In this document: positions 47,001 through 54,424 of the stretch, piece after piece
Numbering within the stretch: position 1 is the stretch's first letter
Layout: each line of letters opens with the position of its first letter
DNA from: Amycolatopsis methanolica 239
GTDB lineage: Bacteria > Actinomycetota > Actinomycetes > Mycobacteriales > Pseudonocardiaceae
Reading direction: 5' to 3'
Length of the DNA: 64,000 nucleotides
Assembly (NCBI RefSeq): GCF_000739085.1
Contig: NZ_CP009110.1
Location: 5,580,001 to 5,644,000, forward strand
Made by a program: the position numbers and the translations under genes
The notes under the pieces: generated by a model
What the model saw: only the letters and a program-made list of their open reading frames with translations
What the model was told of the DNA's origin: nothing
Database searches by the model: none

Positions 47001-47307
47001 GCACGACGGCATCTCGCAGATCCCGGCGTACCGCATCACCGCGGGCGATCTGGCCGCGGAGGCCGGTGTGGCGGACAACATCGGCGGCGGGCCGAACGGG
47101 TGGATCGAGGAGCTGGCCGACCAGCCCGAGGTGCCGAGCTACCTGGAGGGCGACCAGTCCGGCCGCTCGTGGGGACGCCTGCTTCAGATCGAGCCGTACA
47201 CCGACGGCGTGGCACCCCAGGTGGAACACGGAACCGAAACCATGTGGGGCTGGCAAAGCCCCGGCCCCGGCCCCCAACAACCAAACGGCTCAACCCCAAC
47301 CCGCTAA
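44095..47307 (+). CDS. Emb-type arabinosyltransferase
   Basis: The 1070-residue membrane glycosyltransferase (GT-C fold) has about 12-13 membrane helices in its middle part and the catalytic loop motif PVTSDDGY with D284 and D285. Periplasmic domains lie at the N-terminus (between helices 1 and 2) and at the C-terminus (about residues 730-1070), matching EmbA/B/C length and layout. It would transfer arabinofuranose from decaprenyl-phosphoarabinose to cell-wall arabinan; this family is the ethambutol target in mycobacteria. TAGCGT seven bases upstream suggests a leaderless message. A strong intrinsic terminator follows. It has no link to cobalamin despite lying inside that locus. Confidence 0.92.
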   Translation: MWMASRTPTVAPDEVTDPDQPGTSARTSPERPHTFLWRLLAVVLGLFAAGCAVAFPLLPVVQDTAKIVWPAGSDTRPVNAPLVGYWAQDLQVGVPCATIQSLDARTAGAGLLFSTVPPARAGNGAGLQLNVQDGVLTATSRGQQVARQPLPATGCDVRVSSTATHTTLSVAGTPVYDSAGDVRPRVLGIYTDISSARDPIAGLSVGITPDTRYQSSPTGLKVGIGVFGVLSLIGCLIAVNRLDSGTARRAPRWAPIGWWKLTKRDVTVFGVLGAWVFIGPVTSDDGYILTMARVADQVGYLTNYHRWFGVAEAPFGWNDHIYELMATVSTVPTWIRLPSFLLGVLSWLLISREVLPRLGKEVRISPAAGWAAAVVFLVWWLPFNNGVRPEPWAALGSLIALCAVERALVTRRLLPLCLGLIGAAFALAATPTALIAVAPFLVAAKPLFHLLRGRARDSGWAAVLAPIAAAGFIVLIVVFADQTFSTVMEATRLRGSVGPNKSWYEELSRYELLFESSADGALTRRFPVLLLILCTGTCLVVLLRRGRIQGAALGPARRLIGTVALFFLLLALTPTKWTHHFGAFAGVGAAMAALTALATSSTVLRSRRNRAAFTAGLLVVSALAATGPNAYWFVSSLGVPWWDKAPSIKGYHLSTALLLAAAVAAVFAFVENVRMQRPGAPPPVQERGGRALRLGATSLVVVCGAVVVFEVASMAKGIQKQMSTGSYSLAAANVDHLFGKSCNLSDHVMVEQDPVSSMLKPVSAVTVPETTAQENSTLPRPEDEGNEKSSAGFHTDGNGDDDPLTSPPHGFTTATVPMWSSYHEGSATGRLRTDWYALPDQHAGAQVTIAAAAPPGKATSVALEFGRETPAGVEVVRSTTVLAENVGTGASADETKWADERLDIGDLPADVNRVRVVAKDDDITGDGWVAVSAPRVPTFTTLTQRVGSAPVYMDWPAAFVYPCMNPVASHDGISQIPAYRITAGDLAAEAGVADNIGGGPNGWIEELADQPEVPSYLEGDQSGRSWGRLLQIEPYTDGVAPQVEHGTETMWGWQSPGPGPQQPNGSTPTR

Positions 47308-47345
47308 GAGAAGGCCCCCGCCAAACAGCGGGGGCCTTCTCTTTT
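47307..47345 (+). terminator. Intrinsic terminator of the arabinosyltransferase gene
   Basis: A 15-bp perfect stem (47307-47321 with 47328-47342, loop CAAACA) is followed directly by a run of T. It overlaps the TAA stop codon and is the most canonical Rho-independent terminator in the window. Confidence 0.93.
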
Positions 47346-47583
47346 CACCACCAACAAAACCGCCACCCGGCAACAAACCCGACCACACAGACCGCCCACC
47401 CCTCCCCCGCACCCGATCCCCAGCCCAGTTCTGCGCGCGACCAGGGGCTCTTTCCAGCCTTGACAACCCCTGGTCGGGCGTAGAAACGATGAAATTCGGG
47501 GCGGCGGGTCAAATCCGGGCGTAGCGAAGCGAAGCCTGCGCTTTCAGCCGCGCAGCGCAGACACCCGTGTAGCGGCTACGCAA
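47346..47583. repeat. Second copy of the convergent intergenic composite repeat
   Basis: Downstream of the terminator the plus strand is again C/A-rich and G-poor, with CCACCCGGCAACAA and CCCGATCCCCAGCC shared with 13339-13402. A 10-bp hairpin follows (CGACCAGGGG/CCCCTGGTCG, about 47436-47474), then the 23-base identical block at 47514-47536 and a CGTGTAGCGGCTACG palindrome ending at 47580. It separates the arabinosyltransferase gene from the convergent cobI-cobJ gene. Confidence 0.7.
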
Positions 47584-49074
47584 TCAGTAAGACCGCGGAG
47601 TCCAGACAAACCCGTGATCAACGCGAGTCCGCGACGACCCGACAATCACCAAGCACCGCATATCAACCACCGAAGGATCAAACTCCCCCAGCGAAGTCAC
47701 CATCACCGACTCCTCAGGACCCCCAACATCCCGCGCCACCACAACAGGCGTCTCCCGCGACCGATGCCGCAACAACACGTCCCGAGCCCGAACCAGCTGC
47801 TCAGTCCGCGTCCGCGAAGCCGGGTTGTACATCGCCACCACAAGATCAGCCACCCCAGCCGCATCAAGCCGCCGCTCGATGACGTCCCAAGGCTTCAACC
47901 GATCCGACAACGACAAAACGCAGTAGTCATGCCCCAACGGCGCCCCGACCCGGGCCGCCGCCGCGGAAGCAGCCGTCACCCCCGGGATCACCCGCACCGG
48001 CACCGGCGACTCCAGCTCGGCCGCCTGTTCCAGCACCGCCGAAGCCATCGCGAACACCCCGGGATCACCCGAGGACACCACGGCAACCCGAGCACCGGAC
48101 GCGGCCAGCGACAGCGCATGCCGGGCCCGATCGGCCTCGACCCGGTTGCCGGACGCGTGCCGCACCTGCCCGGCCCGCTGCGGCACCTTCGCCACGTACG
48201 GCCCGTACCCGACGATGTGCTCAGCCTCGGCCAACGCCGCGGACGCTTCCGGTGTCAGCCACTCCGGCCCGGCCGGCCCCAGCCCGACCACCACGACCTC
48301 GCCGCCCTCAGCGGCAACCGCCGCCGGCTCGGCAGCCGGCTCCTTCCGCGATGCGTAAGCCGGACTCGGCACCAGCGCCAGCGAGAAGTACGGCACCGTC
48401 GCGGGGTCCACGTCAGCGAACGGCTCGACCCTCTGGTTGGACCACGTGGCCCGCTCGACGTAGTAGGCCTCGTCCAGCCGTCCGGCCTCCGCCAGCGCCT
48501 CCCGCACCGAGTTGAACGTGCGGCCCAGCTTCATCACCGCCGCGGCCTGCGTGTCCGCCAGCCGCCGCGCGAGTTCCGGCGCGGGCAACGTCCCCGGCAG
48601 GATCGTCAGCACCTCGTCGCGCTGCACCAGTGGCTTGCCGAGCACCGCCGACGCCGCCGAAACCGACGTCACCCCAGGCACCGCCTCGGCCTCGTACCGG
48701 TCACACAACCGCTCGTGCATGTACATGTAGGAGCCGAAGAAGAACGGGTCGCCCTCGCACAACACCACCACGTCGCGCCCGGCGTCCAGGTGTTCGGCCA
48801 GCCGCTTCGCGCTCAGCTCGTAGAACTCGGCGATCGCGCCCTCGTAGCCGCCCGGGTGGTCGGTGCCCTCGGTCGTCACCGGGTACATCAGCCGTTCCTC
48901 GACCTGGCCCTCGCGCAGGTACGGCTCGGCCACCGATCGCGCGATGCTGCGGCCGTGCCGCGCACAGTGGTAGGCGATCACGTCGGCCTCGCTGATCAGG
49001 CGCGCGGCCTTGACGGTCATCAGCTCCGGGTCACCGGGGCCTAGTCCGACACCCCACAGCTTGCCCGTCTTCAT
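47584..49074 (-). CDS. cobIJ: Fused precorrin-2 C20-methyltransferase / precorrin-3B C17-methyltransferase
   Basis: The 496-residue fusion has an N-terminal CobI domain (about residues 1-245; [39 protein letters not shown]) and a C-terminal CobJ domain (about 258-496; [34 protein letters not shown]). Both use SAM. The same fusion is known in mycobacteria. CobI acts before CobG and CobJ just after it, so the fusion spans CobG's step. ATG overlaps cobH by four bases. The last 100 or so codons use T- and G-ending codons far more than the rest of the gene. Confidence 0.95.
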   Translation of the reverse strand: MKTGKLWGVGLGPGDPELMTVKAARLISEADVIAYHCARHGRSIARSVAEPYLREGQVEERLMYPVTTEGTDHPGGYEGAIAEFYELSAKRLAEHLDAGRDVVVLCEGDPFFFGSYMYMHERLCDRYEAEAVPGVTSVSAASAVLGKPLVQRDEVLTILPGTLPAPELARRLADTQAAAVMKLGRTFNSVREALAEAGRLDEAYYVERATWSNQRVEPFADVDPATVPYFSLALVPSPAYASRKEPAAEPAAVAAEGGEVVVVGLGPAGPEWLTPEASAALAEAEHIVGYGPYVAKVPQRAGQVRHASGNRVEADRARHALSLAASGARVAVVSSGDPGVFAMASAVLEQAAELESPVPVRVIPGVTAASAAAARVGAPLGHDYCVLSLSDRLKPWDVIERRLDAAGVADLVVAMYNPASRTRTEQLVRARDVLLRHRSRETPVVVARDVGGPEESVMVTSLGEFDPSVVDMRCLVIVGSSRTRVDHGFVWTPRSY

Positions 49075-49694
49075 TCGACCTCGCTCGCGAGCGCGTTGAC
49101 CGCCGACACCGCCATGGCGCTGCCGCCGCGCCGCCCGTGCACCACCAGGTAGGGCGCGGGCGCGCGCTTGACCAGCTCTTCCTTCGACTCGGCGGCGCCG
49201 ACGAACCCGACCGGCACCCCGATGATCGCGGCGGGCACCCCGGCGCCCTCCTCGATCATCTCCAGCAGGCGGAACAACGCGGTCGGCGCGTTGCCGATCG
49301 CCACCACCGAGCCCGCGAGCTTGTCCCGCCACAGCTCCAGCGCGGCCGCGGAACGGGTGGTGCCCATCCGCTCGGCCAGCGCGGGAACGCGCTCGTCGGA
49401 CAGCGTGCACAGGATCTCATTCGCGGCGGGCAAGCGCTTGCGGGTCACGCCGCTGGCGATCATCTGCGCGTCGCACAGCACCGGCGCGCCGTCGCGCAGC
49501 GCGGCGCGGGCCGACGCGACGAGGTCGAGCGAGTAGGCCAGATCGTCGACGAGGTCGACCATCCCGCACGAGTGGATCATGCGGACCGCGACCGGCTCCA
49601 GGTCCTCCGGCAGGATCGCGAGGTCGGCCTCCTCGCGGATCGTGGCGAACGAGTGGCGGTAGATCTCCGCCCCGTCGCGGATGTAGTCGATCAC
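49071..49694 (-). CDS. cobH: Precorrin-8X methylmutase
   Basis: The 207-residue protein has the catalytic His41 in [41 protein letters not shown] and [16 protein letters not shown]. It moves the methyl group from C11 to C12 to give hydrogenobyrinate. The GTG at 49694 is preceded by AGAAGGGA and overlaps the cobG stop (GTGA), so cobG-cobH-cobIJ form one translationally coupled operon. Confidence 0.95.
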   Translation of the reverse strand: MIDYIRDGAEIYRHSFATIREEADLAILPEDLEPVAVRMIHSCGMVDLVDDLAYSLDLVASARAALRDGAPVLCDAQMIASGVTRKRLPAANEILCTLSDERVPALAERMGTTRSAAALELWRDKLAGSVVAIGNAPTALFRLLEMIEEGAGVPAAIIGVPVGFVGAAESKEELVKRAPAPYLVVHGRRGGSAMAVSAVNALASEVE

Positions 49695-50737
49695 GCTGTT
49701 CCCTTCTGGTATCCCTCGGTGCCCGCGAGCACGTCGACGTGCGGCTCGTGCGGTCGCCCGCACCGTCGTTCGCATCCGGAGAAGTGCATCCGCACCCCGG
49801 CGGGGACGCGGCACATCATGGCCAGCGCGTCCGCCCGCACGTCGGCGCGCGACTTCGCGCAGCCCGGCCGCCCGATGCACGCGCTGATCCCCAGGCCGGG
49901 CGCGTCCGGATCGGTCACCAGTCCCGGCGCGTCCAGGCCGAGCGGCACGACGACCGACCGCCACGGCGTCACCACGACCTCGCCCAGCGCCCGCAGATCC
50001 GCGGCCGCGAGCTGCCCCAGCACCGGCGCGCCGACGACACCGGTGCGCCCGTCGTCACGGGTGAACGGCCCGATCGGCACCCCCGGCGAGGACGGCAGCC
50101 GCTCGCCGGCGGGCAGGTCCAGCTCCCGCATCCGCCACGCGCTGCCCCGGACCTCCAGGAACCACAACGCCTTCCGCACGAGCGCGTCGACCGCCCCGGC
50201 GAACGGCACCCGCTCGCCGGTGTCCCGCCCGGCGAGCAACACCGCGCCGGTCGCGGAGTCCAGCGCCCGCCAGCACACGTCCGCGTCCTCGCCCGACACG
50301 TCGCCCCGGCCGTCGTCGAGCGCGAACAGGAACCGGCCCGGCAGGGCGGCCAGCTCGGGCCGCGCGCACACCGCCCGGTCCAACTCGAACACCGTGTCCC
50401 GCACGTCGACCAGCCCGCCGGTGAGCCCGCTCAGCGGCGAGGCCAGGTAGTTGCGCACCCGCTCGTGCGCGGGCGCGGGCAGCAGACCGGCCGACGTCAG
50501 CCGGGCGGCCAGCTCGCCGGTGTCCCGCGACAGGCCGCGCAGCTGGATGTTGCCGCGCGAGGTCAGGTGCACCGAACCGTCGCCGAGCTCCTCCGCGCAC
50601 GAGGCCAGCACGTCGGCCTGATCGGCGCTCACCCGTCCGCCGGGCAGCCGGATCCGGGCGAGCGCGCCGTCCGCGGCGTCGTGCGTGGCGAAGACACCCG
50701 GACAGGCGTCGGGGCGGACACGTCCGGGATGGGCCAT
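49691..50737 (-). CDS. cobG: Precorrin-3B synthase
   Basis: The 348-residue protein belongs to the nitrite/sulfite-reductase family: two ferredoxin-like half domains and a C-terminal 4Fe-4S/siroheme-type Cys set ([12 protein letters not shown] and [12 protein letters not shown]). CobG is the oxygen-dependent monooxygenase that prepares ring contraction, marking the aerobic route. ATG 50737 starts at [14 protein letters not shown], the usual N-terminus. A TACAGT box six bases upstream and no SD suggest a leaderless message. An upstream in-frame extension to 50923 is unlikely. Confidence 0.93.
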   Translation of the reverse strand: MAHPGRVRPDACPGVFATHDAADGALARIRLPGGRVSADQADVLASCAEELGDGSVHLTSRGNIQLRGLSRDTGELAARLTSAGLLPAPAHERVRNYLASPLSGLTGGLVDVRDTVFELDRAVCARPELAALPGRFLFALDDGRGDVSGEDADVCWRALDSATGAVLLAGRDTGERVPFAGAVDALVRKALWFLEVRGSAWRMRELDLPAGERLPSSPGVPIGPFTRDDGRTGVVGAPVLGQLAAADLRALGEVVVTPWRSVVVPLGLDAPGLVTDPDAPGLGISACIGRPGCAKSRADVRADALAMMCRVPAGVRMHFSGCERRCGRPHEPHVDVLAGTEGYQKGTA

Positions 50738-50785
50738 GCGCTCACTGTAAACGGCGGGATCGGCGCGAAGTATTACCTGGATCAT

Positions 50786-50805
50786 ATGTAGTAGGCCTGC
50801 TACAT
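50786..50805. promoter_or_regulatory. 20-bp palindromic operator between cobG and an ABC-gene stub
   Basis: ATGTAGTAGGCCTGCTACAT is a palindrome with one mismatched pair. It lies 48 bases upstream of cobG and 60 bases upstream of the truncated plus-strand ABC reading frame. The TGTA-N-TACA outline is like operators of GntR/YtrA-type regulators, often adjacent to an ABC ATPase. It may be the surviving operator of the lost transporter rather than a cob control site. Confidence 0.55.
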
Positions 50806-50864
50806 TCCATCGCGCAGGCGTAGCGCTGGGGAGAACACCTACGACAGCGACGAGCCAGGTCGCG

Positions 50865-50945
50865 ATGAGAGCACCGGAGCCGCCGCGCGACCAGCCGACG
50901 CTCGACGTCCGCGACCTCCGCATGCGTTACGGCGCCAACGACTGC
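50865..50945 (+). pseudogene. 5' stub of an ABC transporter ATP-binding gene
   Basis: An ATG at 50865 starts a frame reading PTLDVRDLRMRYGAND, the first beta strands of an ABC ATPase (up to about 20 residues before the expected Walker A). After residue 26 the similarity ends abruptly and the frame runs into hairpin-rich DNA and a stop at about 51041. No Walker A or later part is found nearby, so the gene is cut at a recombination or deletion point. Confidence 0.6.
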
Positions 50946-50982
50946 CGCCCTCCGGTTGCCCGGCGCCCCGCCTCCGGCGGAC

Positions 50983-51078
50983 GCTTTCGGTGGTTCAGGC
51001 CACCGAAAGCCGTTGCTACGCAACGAGTTTCTTCATAGCTACGTCTGTCTACAAAGGAACCCTTGCTAACGCAAGGGA
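50983..51078. repeat. Array of small perfect hairpins in a non-coding stretch
   Basis: Three hairpins follow in series: an 11-bp stem at 50983-50993/51000-51010 (GCTTTCGGTGG/CCACCGAAAGC), a 5-bp stem CGTTG-CTACG-CAACG just after it, and a 7-bp stem CCCTTGC-TAAC-GCAAGGG at about 51060-51077. Base composition is lower in GC than the surroundings. From 51079 to about 51480 I see no gene; 51120-51240 is again C/A-rich and G-poor on the plus strand. Confidence 0.6.
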
Positions 51079-51483
51079 AACAGGGTAAGCGCTCTACGCT
51101 TGTACCATACACCAGAAACGTACCCACACCCGGGTCACCAGGCCGCTCCGCTCCCAACACCCCAACTACCGAACCACCAGACACACAAACAACCAACCCC
51201 ACCAACACCCAAACTCCCAAACCCCACCCACACACCCCCCGCCTCCGGCGGGACAACCCAGGAGCCAGCACCCGGGGAAGAAGCTGGCAACTCCACCACA
51301 GGCAGAAGGAGGTTGTCCGCAAGCTGCGGGACACCCCTCCCAGAGCAGCTAAACGATCGCGGGGCTGCGACATCAACACCGAGGGCCGGTCGGTCGCCCT
51401 CCGTTGCGCTCCGCGCGTGAACCACTCCTCGGCCTGTTCGGGGCACACACGCGGGATGGGAGCGGCGGCGGATACAGGGGGGC

Positions 51484-51830
51484 CGCGCCCGCTGGCTCAA
51501 GATCAAGTTTGGGATGATCGGGACGCGGTGGTCATCGGCGTACTCGGCGCGCTCGACTCCCCCACCGCACTCGTGCTCGCCGTGGTCGACGACGACGGCC
51601 AGGTGCGGACCGGCCTGTCGGCGACACTGTCCAGCTGGGTGCTGGCCGCGTTGCAGGGGCGGCTGCGCCCAGCCGTCCGCGCCGCGGTGACGGCGCGTGC
51701 CGGGCTGGGCGAGCAGATCAGCTACCTGCCGGTCCGGCCGGACGTCGTGGTGGAGTGCCGCGTGGACGCCGCACGTTGCGCAGGGGGCTTCCGGCATCGT
51801 GTCCCCGTGCAGCGCGTTCGCGCCCGCTGA
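51484..51830 (+). pseudogene. 3' remnant of an ATP-dependent DNA ligase
   Basis: At 51493-51507 the DNA reads WLKIK, the ligase motif V. One base later in frame the sequence continues WDDRDAVVIGVLGALDSPTA, LVLAVVDDDGQVRTGL and RPDVVVECRVDAARCAGGFRHRVPVQRVR, which resembles the OB-fold C-terminus of actinobacterial stand-alone ATP-dependent ligases. The adenylation domain (nucleotide-binding Lys motif I) is absent and a one-base frameshift separates the two pieces. It is a dead fragment. Confidence 0.55.
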
Positions 51831-51907
51831 GCAGCTAGAACGGCACGCTCGGCGACAACGGAGGCCGCGGCGGCGGGTCTCCCGGCCGCCTCCCGGTCTC
51901 CGTGTAG

Positions 51908-52763
51908 CGCCCCCGGAATTCGAGCCAGCTCCTGCGGCCCGCCTCTGACCACGACGCTGTGCTCGAGCTGGTCAACGCGGACAGGCTTCCCGGCCAGCCG
52001 GTCGCCACGGCCGAGATGCTCGGCGAGGCTCTGGCCGGCCGCTCGCCGGTCGACTCGTCGTGGTGGGAGGAGCTGGCCGCGCCGCGCACGGCCGTGGCCG
52101 CGACCAGCGACGGCGAGGTCGTGGGGGTGGTGTCGTTCTCCACGCGGTCCCGGGATGACGCAGGGGTGCTGCTGTGGCTGCACGCGCGGGAAGACCGCAC
52201 CACGATCGACGTTCTGCTGCAGCACGTCCTGGATGAGCTGCGTGAGCACCGGGTGGTGGAAGCGTTCAGCTTCGCCACCGCCCTCGGGCTCGGTTTGGAG
52301 GCGCTGCCCGTGCGGCACCGGCCGGTGACCGCGGCGGCGCTGGTCGAGGCCGGATTCGTCGGCACCGACCTGTGGCGGTACATGGGCCGCCGGCTGCCCG
52401 CCGACGACCTGCCCCGGGTTCCGGAGGTCCGGATCGAGGCCCCAGAGCCGGACGTCCGTGAGCTGACCGTGGGTCGACGGAGACCGGGCGCTCGCGCAGG
52501 CCACCGTTGGGGTGCCGGTGTTCGGGATCGGCGTGCTGTGGTGGATCAGCAGCGAGCCCGAGGCCCGCGGGCGTGGGGTCGGGCGGGCGCTGCTCGGCTC
52601 GGCGCTGCAGCTGCTGACCGAGCTCGGCGCCTCCGACGTGATCTTGTTCGTCGACGATGACGAGCCTGGTGGTGAGCGGGATCGGACGGCGGCCAACCGG
52701 CTCTACGACGCCAGCGGGTTCATCGAGTACGACCGGCTGCACTCCTACCGGCTGGAGCGCTGA
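51908..52763 (+). pseudogene. GNAT acetyltransferase, 5'-truncated and frameshifted
   Basis: The frame LLRPASDHDAVLELVNADRL (from 51929) opens a two-domain GNAT-like protein, with no ATG, GTG or TTG before it after the stop at 51905-51907; a GTG at 51959 is the first start. At GGG 52471-52473 one extra G shifts the frame. The shifted frame continues VDGDRALAQATVGVPVFGIG and holds the acetyl-CoA motif EARGRGVGRALLGSAL, ending ANRLYDASGFIEYDRLHSYRLER (in part) at 52763. Its 3' end overlaps the convergent asparagine-synthetase-like gene by 19 bases. Confidence 0.65.
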
Positions 52764-54403
52764 GCTTCAGCACCCGGAATCTCGGCCCCGGCCTGGAGCG
52801 CACCGGCCAGCCAGGACTCGACCGCGAGCACGTTCATCCGCACTGCGGTGTCCAGCTGGCCGGCGAGTGCTGCGGGATCCAGCAGGCCGGCGGCGACCGC
52901 GAGCGGCGCCTGCACCGGTCCGGACACCGCCGCGGTGAGCGCGTGCCGGTAGTACTGCTTGCGCGGCGGGAGCACCGCCCGCGCCGCCGACGGGAGCAAG
53001 CCGACAACCGCGGCTTTGCAACGCTGGTAGGCCGTGGGCAGACGCGGGTCGTAGCGGTCGGTCAACGGGATCGCCAGCGCCGCGGCCACGAGGTCCGGGT
53101 GCAGGAACGGCGAGGCCTCGGGCACCGGGCCGGCGGGTGGGAGGTAGCTGCGCGGCCAGAACGCGTCGTGCGCGTCGGCCGCCGCCCAGCTGCGCCGCGA
53201 GCGGGTGTGCTCGGCGAGCGTGCTGGTGATCCATTCCTGAGCGCGGGTCAGCGCCGGCGCTCGCCACGGTTGCGCGACCACCGGGGAGATGGCCGGCTGG
53301 CACCATTCGGGCCAGTTCGCCGCCCAGTACCAGCGGGCCCGCTGCTCGGCGGGCAGCAGGCCCGCGGCCGTGGCGAGGAGTTCACCGGTCCAGCCCGGAC
53401 CGGACCGCCGGGAGTCGCCCAGATAGCGCACCGTGCCGGGCAGCCGCCCGGCACGCAGCAGTAGCGGGGTGAGGTAGCGCGGCACGGCGAGCAGTTCATC
53501 GGCCCCGTTGCCCGACAGCACGACACCCGCGCCGCGATCGGCAGCGAGGTGGGCAATGGTGGCGTTGGCGCCCGGCAGGGCGTCCAGCCGCGGCCCGTGC
53601 GGCGACCAGGCCGGCTCGGCGAGGCAGTCGGCGGGGTCGAGCACCATAAGCTCGACCTCGAGCGCCAGGTCCTTGATCAGGCGCCTGACCACGTCGGCGG
53701 CGGCCAGGCCGTGGTCGTCGACGAGGTCAGTGCAGTAAACGAGCACCCGGCGGCGGGGCCGCAACGCCACGACCTGCAGCAGCACGGCAAGCGAGTCCAG
53801 GCCGCCCGACACGGTGACCGCCACCGTGTCCACGCCCTCACACAGGTCGGCGACCGCTTCACCGAACACCTCACGCAGCGGGCGCGGCCGGTCAGCGGGT
53901 TCGGGGGCCGGCCACACCGTCTCCACCCCGAGCCACGGCGCGACGCTGTCGGGCGTGGCAGCCGGACCGGAGCAATGAAAGACGACCTGATGCCGTGTCA
54001 GGCGCCGAATGGCAGACACGGCGCCGCTGACCGTCGACATCCCAGTCACGCGGCACATCCACTTCTGCACGCGCGCGAGATCCGCGTCGCGTTCCTCAGA
54101 GCTCGGCACTTCGAGCAGCGCGTCGTAGGTATTGGCCAGCCACATCACGTCATCGCGACGGCTTGGGTCTGGACGCGAAAGGTCGCGACCATCATCGGGC
54201 CGCCCGCCGTACTGGGACCGCTCTTTGGCGATCTTAGTGAGGACGAACTCGGGATCCGAGGGCTGGGCGGGCCCCGGAGACGACCTTGACTTCACTGGTC
54301 CGGACGAAGCACTGCTCGACACGAGCGGATGCCCCTTCCGCCCTGCTGCCGAGACCGGCAACAGGGAGACAAGGATTGGCCGGGCGCGGGCAGCGCCCCG
54401 CAC
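52745..54403 (-). CDS. Asparagine-synthetase-like amidoligase without a glutaminase domain
   Basis: The protein of up to 552 residues has the ATP-pyrophosphatase loop VTVSGGLDSLAVL (S199 to D203), VLSGNGADELLAVPRYL and a C-terminal synthetase domain (YDPRLPTAYQRCKAAV; LPPRKQYYRHALTAAV). The N-terminal region has no Cys-nucleophile glutaminase motif. Such stand-alone enzymes include lasso-peptide cyclases, beta-lactam synthetase relatives and other adenylating amide-forming enzymes. No lasso precursor, RRE protein or transglutaminase-like protease is visible nearby. The first 86 residues are low-complexity, and starts at 54295 or 54145 are possible. It follows the hydrolase gene by 21 bases on the same strand. 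Confidence 0.7.
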   Translation of the reverse strand: MRGAARARPILVSLLPVSAAGRKGHPLVSSSASSGPVKSRSSPGPAQPSDPEFVLTKIAKERSQYGGRPDDGRDLSRPDPSRRDDVMWLANTYDALLEVPSSEERDADLARVQKWMCRVTGMSTVSGAVSAIRRLTRHQVVFHCSGPAATPDSVAPWLGVETVWPAPEPADRPRPLREVFGEAVADLCEGVDTVAVTVSGGLDSLAVLLQVVALRPRRRVLVYCTDLVDDHGLAAADVVRRLIKDLALEVELMVLDPADCLAEPAWSPHGPRLDALPGANATIAHLAADRGAGVVLSGNGADELLAVPRYLTPLLLRAGRLPGTVRYLGDSRRSGPGWTGELLATAAGLLPAEQRARWYWAANWPEWCQPAISPVVAQPWRAPALTRAQEWITSTLAEHTRSRRSWAAADAHDAFWPRSYLPPAGPVPEASPFLHPDLVAAALAIPLTDRYDPRLPTAYQRCKAAVVGLLPSAARAVLPPRKQYYRHALTAAVSGPVQAPLAVAAGLLDPAALAGQLDTAVRMNVLAVESWLAGALQAGAEIPGAEAQRSSR

Positions 54404-54424
54404 CCGGCCAACCTCATGCCGTGC

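Noticed and set aside
44095..47307. Linking the arabinosyltransferase functionally to the cobalamin genes around it
   Set aside because: It has its own promoter and terminator, and the family acts on cell-wall arabinan. Location alone is not evidence.
50945..51480. A tRNA or other structured RNA gene in the hairpin-rich gap
   Set aside because: No cloverleaf or T-arm GGTTCRA pattern could be found on either strand.
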